Assembly: GCA_044432885.1 (NCBI GenBank)
Contig: JAWXUG010000031.1
Span: 1-12,536 of the forward strand
Length of the DNA: 12,536 nucleotides
Direction: 5' to 3'
DNA from: CAYJNO01 sp044432885
GTDB lineage: Bacteria; Bacillota_I; Bacilli_A; Erysipelotrichales; Erysipelotrichaceae
This document shows, in pieces, positions 7,919 through 12,536 of the stretch. Below the pieces are notes generated by a model that was not told where the DNA came from, searched no databases, and saw nothing but the letters and a program-made list of their open reading frames with translations. A program made the translations under genes and the position numbers. Positions within the stretch are counted from its first letter, which is position 1. The number at the start of each line of letters is the position of its first letter.

Positions 7919-8467
7919 ATGATTGAAATTATCAATAAGGCACGCCAATACATTTTAGCACAATCCGTAGGATCTCTTATCCTTGGACTATTTTTATTCT
8001 TCTGGCCCAACATCACCGCAACCCTATTCCTATACATTTTATCAGGCTATCTTGCTGTAATGGGCGTTATCGGAATTTATACTTTTTTCAAAAACCGCGC
8101 AACCCCCTCTATTCAAGCAGATATTGGTATTGGTATTCTTGAAATTATCTTAGCACTCATTATCTTTTTCTTCCCTTACACTGTCGCAACCTTCGCAACC
8201 TTTCTTATTGGAGGATATCTCATTTTAAATGGCACACTAAATGTCATTAGAGCCATTGAAGTAAGAAATCATATTCCTAAAAACTGGTTATGGATTGTTG
8301 CATTAAACTTAATTACTATCCTAGCAGGCATTATTGTGATTGCTAACCCATTCCTTAGTTATCAGACCTTCATTCAAATGGCAGGAATCTTCTTAATCGC
8401 TAAAGGAATCATTGATATTATTACCTATAATTTTGTAGTTAAACCCATTATTTCTGATACCCTATAA
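7919..8467 (+). CDS. DUF308 / HdeD-like six-helix membrane protein
   Basis: A 182-aa, very hydrophobic protein with six predicted membrane helices (about 11-29, 33-57, 68-85, 88-112, 122-142, 147-169). It is built from three repeats of one two-helix unit: each has a Pro at the turn (Pro30, Pro86, Pro144, about 57 residues apart) followed by a helix of pattern G-x-x-L-x-x-x-G-x-x-x-x-I (for example GGYLILNGTLNVI near 98-110). This matches the DUF308 repeat family that includes HdeD, known in E. coli as an acid-stress membrane protein; the role in Bacillota is not established. It is the only plus-strand gene here, with its own promoter, an AAAGGAG site and a terminator, so it is a single-gene unit. 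Confidence 0.85.
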   Translation: MIEIINKARQYILAQSVGSLILGLFLFFWPNITATLFLYILSGYLAVMGVIGIYTFFKNRATPSIQADIGIGILEIILALIIFFFPYTVATFATFLIGGYLILNGTLNVIRAIEVRNHIPKNWLWIVALNLITILAGIIVIANPFLSYQTFIQMAGIFLIAKGIIDIITYNFVVKPIISDTL

Positions 8468-8472
8468 AATGA

Positions 8473-8501
8473 AAAAACAATACTGCAATAGTATTGTTTT
8501 T
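8473..8501 (+). terminator. Intrinsic terminator of the DUF308 gene
   Basis: Perfect 12-bp inverted repeat (AAAAACAATACT / AGTATTGTTTTT) with a 5-base loop GCAAT, starting five bases after the stop. The 3' arm supplies the T run. By symmetry the arm also ends in T's on the minus strand, so it can stop transcripts coming from the small peptide gene as well. Confidence 0.85.
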
Positions 8502-8502
8502 A

Positions 8503-8534
8503 ATGCAACCGTAAAAGCTGTGGTTTGATTGCAT
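8503..8534 (+). other. Stem-loop next to the DUF308 terminator
   Basis: ATGCAACC (8503-8510) can pair with the segment GGTT-TGATT-GCAT ending at 8534: ATGC with GCAT and AACC with GGTT, with a five-base bulge, or a six-pair ATGCAA/TTGCAT closing helix. It sits between the terminator and the larger structured block at 8545-8731. It is not part of any open reading frame that can be supported; its role is unknown. Confidence 0.35.
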
Positions 8535-8544
8535 GATATAAGAT

Positions 8545-8731
8545 CTAGTGGCATAGCATATAAACCATTTATTTCCGAATATGTGTTAGGGACACAAAGA
8601 TATAAGGGCATTCATCTCGTTATCGGTTACTAAGGAAATGCCGAGGGGTGTAAGTAAACTTACATTAGAATTTCTTTAGTATAAATTGTTTTAGTTATCA
8701 GATCATATTAGTACGTTATGTATACCACTAG
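8545..8731. ncRNA. Candidate structured RNA (about 187 nt), family not recognised
   Basis: There is no supportable gene between 8502 and 8763, but the stretch holds nested pairings. A closing helix joins 8545-8560 with 8717-8731 (CTAGTGG/CCACTAG, then ATA/TAT and CATA/TATG, 14 pairs with one mismatch and one bulge, across about 155 nt). Inside are TGTGT/ACACA (8582-8596), an 11-12-bp helix ACTAAGGAAAT/ATTTCTTTAGT (8629-8639 with 8670-8680, one G-U), and in that a TGTAAG-TAAA-CTTACA hairpin (8649-8664). Loop CTCG (8616-8619) can pair with CGAG (8642-8645) as a pseudoknot, and GGCATT/AATGCC (8607-8612 with 8637-8642) competes with the long helix. Strand is uncertain: the inner helix is better on plus, the closing helix on minus. 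Plus-strand TGATATAAG at 8534-8542 could be an extended -10. It could be a stand-alone RNA, a 3' UTR of the peptide gene, or a leftover of a mobile element. Confidence 0.45.
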
Positions 8732-8763
8732 GTTATACCCAAAGTTAATTGGTGTGGTCGGTT

Positions 8764-8952
8764 TTATCCTACCCACATACCGCCGCCACCTATACCAAGC
8801 TGATAAGGTGTAATTTCTGAACCATGATATTCTTCACATTGACTAATATCATGTTCCCCATATTCATCGCTTAGTGGACAGGTAGGATATACAATCACTG
8901 CTGCTGCAAATAAGATAATGGCAACAGCCTTTAATAATGTCGTAAATTTCAT
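8764..8952 (-). CDS. Small exported or membrane-anchored peptide, candidate signalling propeptide
   Basis: A 62-codon gene with solid expression signals: an AAAGGGAG ribosome binding site eight bases before the ATG and an extended -10 promoter 28 bases upstream. The peptide begins with a Lys-flanked hydrophobic stretch (about residues 5-22, LLKAVAIILFAAAVIVY) that looks like a signal peptide or single membrane helix. It continues with a short acidic region containing Cys25 and Cys39 and ends in a Gly-rich tail LGIGGGGMWVG. I recognise no family. It lies 104 bp downstream of the regulator gene on the same strand, as papR lies after plcR, so it may be the precursor of a peptide signal sensed by that regulator. 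That is inference. Alternatives are a small lipoprotein-like or membrane peptide of other function, or a bacteriocin-like peptide. No clear terminator of its own follows. Confidence 0.65.
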   Translation of the reverse strand: MKFTTLLKAVAIILFAAAVIVYPTCPLSDEYGEHDISQCEEYHGSEITPYQLGIGGGGMWVG

Positions 8953-8979
8953 ACTTGTTTCTCCCTTTCTACAAGTATG

Positions 8980-8985
8980 ATTATA
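8980..8985 (-). promoter_or_regulatory. Extended -10 promoter of the small peptide gene
   Basis: TGCTATAAT on the minus strand is an extended -10 of the same form as the pyr operon promoter. The -35 at 17 bp is poor (CTAGGA, 9008-9003), which would suit an activator-dependent promoter. Predicted transcription start is near 8973, giving a leader of about 20 bases. Confidence 0.6.
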
Positions 8986-9018
8986 GCAACTTCACCACAT
9001 ATTCCTAGCGTTTCAGAG

Positions 9019-9032
9019 CTTGTTGAACCAAG
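9019..9032. promoter_or_regulatory. Imperfect palindrome upstream of the peptide promoter, possible operator
   Basis: CTTGTTGAACCAAG is symmetric at 10 of 14 positions (outer CTTG/CAAG arms). It ends about ten bases upstream of the -35 position of the peptide promoter, where an activator of the Rgg/PlcR type would bind. The match is modest and could be chance. Confidence 0.25.
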
Positions 9033-9056
9033 TGAAAATTAGGGAGAATCTACGTT

Positions 9057-10268
9057 CTATTTTTCACTCATTTTTGCATCTTTGATCAACTTAAAATCAC
9101 ATAAATCCTTAAATCTGTTTAGTGTTCTACAATTTTTCGTGATTTCTTCTTCAAACATAAAGTAATATAATAAATCATCCTTTAATAATTTTTCTCTAGT
9201 GATTCTCAATAACTTTTTGTTTTTTCTTTTACTTGTTAAGTTTGCATTTATGAAATACATGTAAACGTCGATTACACTGGGGAAATCTAAACTTAAAGAA
9301 GTTACACATAAACTTTTGTGCTTATATGCTATTTCGAGTTGACTCATACAAAACATCCTATATATCTCAATATGTACTCTTCTAATACCATCGATAGCTT
9401 GCATATTTTCAATAAACTCCAAAGCTTTCCTATAATTTTTTCTAAATAACTCTATTACAATTAAGTTTGCATAGATTACATTACTTCGAATAATCGGTAA
9501 ATTTTGCTTATTTTCTTTTAATAATAGATCAATTTCTTCTAACAATGATCCACACTCTATATTGCTAATTTGATATATCCTTATTTTATACGGCATAAAG
9601 TATAACAAAGTCATAATATTATCTTCTCTTATTTTGTTATCTATTGTTTCTATCATCTTAAGTGATTCGCCAAACCTTAATTCATTAAGATAAAAACAAC
9701 ACTCGCATATATTTGCCAATACATGCTCACTCTTTTGACATAACAAGTCCACCCATTCATTCTCACCTGTCCAAACACCTGTGTTATGACTATACATAAA
9801 CATCACATATACCAAGTCACTTAACTCTTTCTCTATCATTGGCATATAGTCTAGTTCTTTGAGTACTTCTTCCTCATTAGGACAGGAATTATCTTGATAG
9901 TAATTTAGGATGATATTTAATTGACGATAATAGACATCATATAGAGCATTCTTCTTATAGGGTTCTAATTGGTCAATTAGCTTTTGACATTCAATGATGG
10001 CTTCATCGTTAAAGCTGTACTCCATGGCTTTACTTAATGGTTTAAAATCTAATGTAAAGGGCAGGGTAATTAAAGGTCTTTTTAATCTTATGAAGATAGA
10101 CTCAATAATTTCGTCTTCAAATCGGATAAATTCACCATTCAACAATTTACGGTACGTATTACGTGAACAGATTGCGCATTTGTTAGGATCTTCTAGTAAC
10201 TTTACTAGGCTGTAGTTGTTATGCTTGCGGTATACTTCAAGCAATTTAATTTTTGTTTCTTTGTTCAT
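9057..10268 (-). CDS. HTH plus TPR-like helical regulator, RRNPP/Rgg-like
   Basis: A 403-aa, highly helical protein. The first about 62 residues look like a short Cro/CI-type helix-turn-helix: helices near 4-14 and 17-26, then CSRNTYRKLLNGEFIRFEDEI-like sequence (34-54), the form RRNPP regulators show as ICSxSxLSKIExG. The rest (about 75-390) is a run of amphipathic helices with aromatic and charged spacing as in TPR-type peptide-binding domains, with no enzyme motif. This is the build of Rgg, PlcR and similar peptide-sensing transcription factors; the exact family is not certain and the HTH is divergent. Start: ATG 10268 with a strong AAGGAGGAG site. The small exported peptide gene follows on the same strand. 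A perfect 10-bp inverted repeat lies 44-70 bases upstream. No convincing sigma-A promoter was found. Confidence 0.7.
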   Translation of the reverse strand: MNKETKIKLLEVYRKHNNYSLVKLLEDPNKCAICSRNTYRKLLNGEFIRFEDEIIESIFIRLKRPLITLPFTLDFKPLSKAMEYSFNDEAIIECQKLIDQLEPYKKNALYDVYYRQLNIILNYYQDNSCPNEEEVLKELDYMPMIEKELSDLVYVMFMYSHNTGVWTGENEWVDLLCQKSEHVLANICECCFYLNELRFGESLKMIETIDNKIREDNIMTLLYFMPYKIRIYQISNIECGSLLEEIDLLLKENKQNLPIIRSNVIYANLIVIELFRKNYRKALEFIENMQAIDGIRRVHIEIYRMFCMSQLEIAYKHKSLCVTSLSLDFPSVIDVYMYFINANLTSKRKNKKLLRITREKLLKDDLLYYFMFEEEITKNCRTLNRFKDLCDFKLIKDAKMSEK

Positions 10269-10311
10269 TGGTTCTCCTCCTTATAATTAGTCTAGGCTAT
10301 ATGCTTAATCA

Positions 10312-10337
10312 ACTTTAAATAGCCCTTTATTTAAAGT
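10312..10337. repeat. Perfect 10-bp inverted repeat upstream of the regulator
   Basis: ACTTTAAATA (10312-10321) and TATTTAAAGT (10328-10337) are exact reverse complements around a 6-base spacer. The position, 44-70 bases before the regulator ATG, suits an operator for autoregulation or an RNA hairpin in its leader. The AT-rich composition makes a chance palindrome more likely than the length alone suggests. Confidence 0.5.
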
Positions 10338-10405
10338 GGCTAAGTTCCCTATGACTGACTTAATGATATTCTATCTATGATTGTTTTTGTAGAAGTTCTC
10401 GGAAT

Positions 10406-10436
10406 ACGTCAATTCTTCGCTAAATTGACGTTTTTT
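10406..10436 (+). terminator. Plus-strand intrinsic terminator without a known upstream gene
   Basis: ACGTCAATT (10406-10414) and AATTGACGT (10423-10431) pair perfectly over 9 bp around an 8-base loop, followed by a T run to 10436. On the minus strand it is followed by ATTCCG, so it is a plus-strand terminator. No plus-strand gene precedes it within the window after 8467. A weak plus-strand promoter (TATAAT at 10282-10287 with TTGTTC/TTTGTT about 15-16 bp upstream) could give an RNA of about 140 nt. Confidence 0.6.
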
Positions 10437-10448
10437 ACGATGAATAAT

Positions 10449-10474
10449 AAAAAAATTGCCTAAAAATCAGGCAA
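10449..10474 (-). terminator. Intrinsic terminator of the ABC-F gene
   Basis: On the minus strand TTGCCT (10474-10469) pairs with AGGCAA (10461-10456) around a 7-base loop, followed by a run of seven T's. It begins 16 bases after the ABC-F stop codon. Confidence 0.85.
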
Positions 10475-10489
10475 CTTTAGCTTTAATAA

Positions 10490-12085
10490 TTAAGTGTTTT
10501 GTTTTAATTCAATGAATTCATCATAGCTACATCTTCTGTCAATAATACTTCCATCTGCTTGTACTTCAATAATTCTGTTGGCAATTGTTTGTATAAATTC
10601 ATGGTCATGAGAGGCGAAGATTAAGGCACCTTTAAACTCGATCATTGAGTTATTTACAGCAGTAATTGACTCTAAATCTAAATGGTTGGTAGGTTGATCC
10701 ATTAATAACACATTCGATGAATATAACATCATACGTGATAACATACATCTTACCTTCTCACCCCCTGATAATACTTTTACCTGTTTCTCTACTTCCTCCC
10801 CAGAGAACAACATCCTACCTAAGAAACCTCTTAAGTATGTTTCTGTATCATCTGTTGAATATTGTCTTAGCCAATCTAAAATAGATAATGTACTGCCATC
10901 AAAATATTCTGAGTTATCTTTTGGAAAATAAGATTGGCTAGTACTTACACCCCATTTAAAACTTCCCTCATCAGGTGTGATTTCATTGGACAATATTTTA
11001 AATAGTGTGGTAATGGCTATTTCTTGATCCCCTACAAGGGCGATTTTATCTTCACGTCCCATCACAAGTGATAGATTATTTAATACTTTTACTCCATCAA
11101 CACTATGGCTTAACCCATCAATAGAAAGGCAATCTTTACCGATTTCTCTATCAATCTTAAATCCGACAAAAGGATAACGGCGAGTAGAGGCTGGAATTTC
11201 TTCTACAGTTAACTTATCTAACATCTTTCGTCTTGCGGTTGCTTGTTTAGCCTTACTTTTATTGGCTGAGAAGCGTGAAATAAAGTTTTGTAAGTCTTTT
11301 ATTTTATCTTCTTTTTTACGGTTTTGATCCTTTAATAACTTAGCCATCATTTGGCTTGATTCATACCAAAATTCATAGTTGCCAACATACATTTTAATCT
11401 TTCCATAATCAATGTCTACGATGTGGGTACATACTGCATTTAAAAAGTGACGATCATGGGATACTACAATGACAGTTCCATGATAATCCATCAAAAACTC
11501 TTCTAACCAGTTGATAGAGTTTACATCTAAATGATTGGTAGGTTCATCTAATAAGATGATTTCAGGTTTCCCAAATAAGGCACTTGCTAAAAATACCTTT
11601 ACTTTTTCTCTACCTGTTAAAGAAGCCATTTGTTGTTCAAGGATATCTTCTTCAATTCCTAATCCTTTTAAAAGTCTTAGCGCTTCTGTTTCTGCATTCC
11701 ATCCATCTAACTCTTCAAATTCTTCTTCTAAGTGACTTGCTAAAATGCCATCTTCTTCACTGAAGTCTTCTTTACAATATAAAGCTTCCTTCTCCTTCAT
11801 GATTTGGTAAAGTCTTGGATTTCCCATCATGATGGTGTCATGAACACTGTATTCATCATATTCGTAATGATTTTGCTTAAAGACAGATACCCTTGTCTTT
11901 TCAGGTACAGAAATAGTCCCCTTTGTGGTTTCTAGTTCCCCTGATAATAATTTTAAAAATGTTGACTTTCCTGCTCCATTTGCACCAATAATGCCGTAGC
12001 AATTACCTGGGTTAAATTTTAAATTGACCTCTTTAAATAGTGGTGTCCCGCTAAAATCTAAGGTTACATCCGTTACTGTAAACAT
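10490..12085 (-). CDS. ABC-F family ATPase (YbiT/YkpA-like) with degenerate second NBD
   Basis: A soluble, ribosome-associated type of ABC protein with two ATPase domains and no membrane part; ABC-F proteins act at the ribosomal E site. From the ATG at 12085 (AGGAGG six bases before) it has 531 aa; an in-frame TTG at 12178 lacks a usable site. NBD1: Walker A GANGAGKST (34-42), signature read as LTGRE (156-160) instead of LSGGE, Walker B IILLDEPTNHLD (176-187). The linker (about 240-300) is charged and helical. NBD2: the Walker A position reads GDQEIAITT (352-360), lacking the Lys; signature LSGGE (439-443) is normal; Walker B reads LLMDQPTNHLD with Gln464 for the catalytic Glu. The start MFTVTDVTLDFSG matches the YbiT/YkpA-type group rather than known resistance ABC-Fs. 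It has its own promoter and terminator. Confidence 0.92.
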   Translation of the reverse strand: MFTVTDVTLDFSGTPLFKEVNLKFNPGNCYGIIGANGAGKSTFLKLLSGELETTKGTISVPEKTRVSVFKQNHYEYDEYSVHDTIMMGNPRLYQIMKEKEALYCKEDFSEEDGILASHLEEEFEELDGWNAETEALRLLKGLGIEEDILEQQMASLTGREKVKVFLASALFGKPEIILLDEPTNHLDVNSINWLEEFLMDYHGTVIVVSHDRHFLNAVCTHIVDIDYGKIKMYVGNYEFWYESSQMMAKLLKDQNRKKEDKIKDLQNFISRFSANKSKAKQATARRKMLDKLTVEEIPASTRRYPFVGFKIDREIGKDCLSIDGLSHSVDGVKVLNNLSLVMGREDKIALVGDQEIAITTLFKILSNEITPDEGSFKWGVSTSQSYFPKDNSEYFDGSTLSILDWLRQYSTDDTETYLRGFLGRMLFSGEEVEKQVKVLSGGEKVRCMLSRMMLYSSNVLLMDQPTNHLDLESITAVNNSMIEFKGALIFASHDHEFIQTIANRIIEVQADGSIIDRRCSYDEFIELKQNT

Positions 12086-12180
12086 GTTTCCTCCTATGCT
12101 TTTCATATAATAAGTTGAACAAATATCTTCATTCAACATACCTTGTATCCTACAAGTGTCTAATTGCTTTAAATTCAAGC
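12086..12180 (-). promoter_or_regulatory. ABC-F leader with two hairpins
   Basis: The roughly 95-nt leader between the predicted start (about 12180) and the ATG holds CTTGTA-GGA-TACAAG (12156-12142, a perfect 6 bp) and GTTGAA/TTCAAC (12137-12114, 6 bp, 12-base loop). The second is followed by TTATTATATG rather than a clean T run, so it is not a convincing terminator. Some antibiotic-responsive ABC-F genes have attenuating leaders; I see no supported leader peptide here, so regulation is only a possibility. Confidence 0.3.
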
Positions 12181-12186
12181 CTCTCC

Positions 12187-12215
12187 ATTATACATAACGA
12201 CTATCTTTAACACAA
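12187..12215 (-). promoter_or_regulatory. Sigma-A promoter of the ABC-F gene
   Basis: On the minus strand TTGTGT (12215-12210), 17-bp spacer and TATAAT (12192-12187). The -10 is a perfect match. The site lies between the terminator of the upstream peptidase gene and the ABC-F leader. Confidence 0.7.
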
Positions 12216-12273
12216 TGTTTTTACCATAAACCCTTTAAAATAAGTCATAGGATGAATGTTTCTTCAAAAGAAT

Positions 12274-12303
12274 AAAAAAATGTGTGAGGTTTATTCACAC
12301 ATT
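12274..12303 (-). terminator. Intrinsic terminator of the S9 peptidase gene
   Basis: On the minus strand AATGTGTGA (12303-12295) and TCACACATT (12287-12279) pair perfectly over 9 bp around a 7-base loop, followed by five more T's, starting six bases after the stop codon. Confidence 0.88.
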
Positions 12304-12308
12304 CTTAC

Positions 12309-12536
12309 TTATTTACAATATTTATCAAACCATTTAGTCATCTCATTTAAACGACGACGGCGATGTTTTGGTTTTCCTCCACGACTTAATTCGTGGTTTT
12401 CTCCTTTAAACAAACACATTCTAGCATCTACATTGTGAATTTTAAGGGCTTGAAACATTTGAAGACCTTCTGCCATCCAACAACGATAGTCTTCATTGGA
12501 ATGAATGAATAGTGTTGGTGTACATTTGTCCGCATA
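12309..12536 (-). CDS. S9-family (prolyl oligopeptidase-type) serine peptidase, C-terminal end
   Basis: The last 75 codons of a gene that enters from the right edge; the start and the nucleophile Ser region are outside the window. The visible part carries the end of an alpha/beta-hydrolase fold typical of acylaminoacyl-peptidase/YuxL-type S9 enzymes: TPTLFIHSNEDYRCW, with the probable catalytic Asp at residue 16 of the fragment, and LFKGENHELSRGGKPKHR, with the probable catalytic His at residue 48. These enzymes cleave short peptides, often removing N-terminal residues, in the cytoplasm. It ends at TAA (12309-12311), six bases before its terminator, so it is not co-transcribed with the ABC-F gene to any large extent. 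Confidence 0.9.
   Translation of the reverse strand, partial: YADKCTPTLFIHSNEDYRCWMAEGLQMFQALKIHNVDARMCLFKGENHELSRGGKPKHRRRRLNEMTKWFDKYCK

Noticed and set aside
8502..8763. Known riboswitch or housekeeping RNA (lysine, cobalamin, c-di-AMP, T-box, 6S, SRP, tmRNA, RNase P).
   Set aside because: None of the conserved core sequences of these families was recognised; the stretch is left as an unassigned structured region.
10284..10312. TTGATT-17-TAATTA as a promoter for the regulator gene.
   Set aside because: The -10 fits poorly and the transcript would start within the ribosome binding site; no promoter was called.
12086..12178. N-terminal extension of the ABC-F protein from a TTG at 12178.
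   Set aside because: TTG would lie almost at the predicted transcription start, and the extension does not fit the family. ATG 12085 has AGGAGG directly upstream and begins with the conserved MFTVTDV.
1..12536. CRISPR arrays, tRNA or rRNA genes, and complete insertion sequences.
   Set aside because: No regular direct repeats with spacers, no tRNA T-loop pattern or rRNA sequence, and no transposase-like reading frame were found.

Overview
The window is AT-rich, densely coded bacterial DNA with strong AGGAG-type ribosome binding sites, tightly packed pyrimidine genes and many intrinsic terminators. This points to a low-GC Bacillota, and the protein style is most like Erysipelotrichia/Coprobacillales-type gut Firmicutes. 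That placement is inference from gene content; no rRNA or tRNA gene is present to confirm it. All protein genes are on the minus strand except one DUF308 membrane protein.

Left part (1-4138): a de novo pyrimidine operon read right to left, pyrB-pyrC-carA-carB. Junctions are 2, 0 and 1 bp, and carB runs off the left edge. Its extended -10 promoter and roughly 100-nt leader lie just after mutY. The leader can form three mutually exclusive helices: an upstream hairpin, an antiterminator and an intrinsic terminator that abuts the pyrB ribosome binding site. This is the layout of a transcription attenuator, but it has no recognisable PyrR box in the usual place.

Middle (4136-7815): mutY (adenine glycosylase), an APC-family amino acid permease and a GltD/PreT-like flavin/Fe-S oxidoreductase, all on the minus strand. 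The permease and mutY are 30 bp apart with no terminator between them. A divergent promoter region separates the oxidoreductase from the plus-strand DUF308 (HdeD-like) gene, which ends in a strong terminator.

Accessory-looking part (8502-10475): a roughly 260-bp gene-free stretch with dense RNA-like secondary structure; a 62-codon gene for a small exported or membrane-anchored peptide with its own promoter; and a 403-aa regulator with a short N-terminal helix-turn-helix and a long helical, TPR-like body. The order regulator then small exported peptide, on the same strand, recalls RRNPP peptide-signalling pairs such as PlcR-PapR and Rgg-SHP. Upstream of the regulator are a perfect 10-bp inverted repeat and a plus-strand intrinsic terminator with no plus-strand gene to serve.

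Right part (10490-12536): an ABC-F ATPase whose second nucleotide-binding domain has a degenerate Walker A motif and Gln in place of the catalytic Glu. Beyond it is the C-terminal end of an S9-family serine peptidase cut by the window edge. Each ends in its own terminator. No CRISPR array, intact insertion sequence, rRNA or tRNA was seen.
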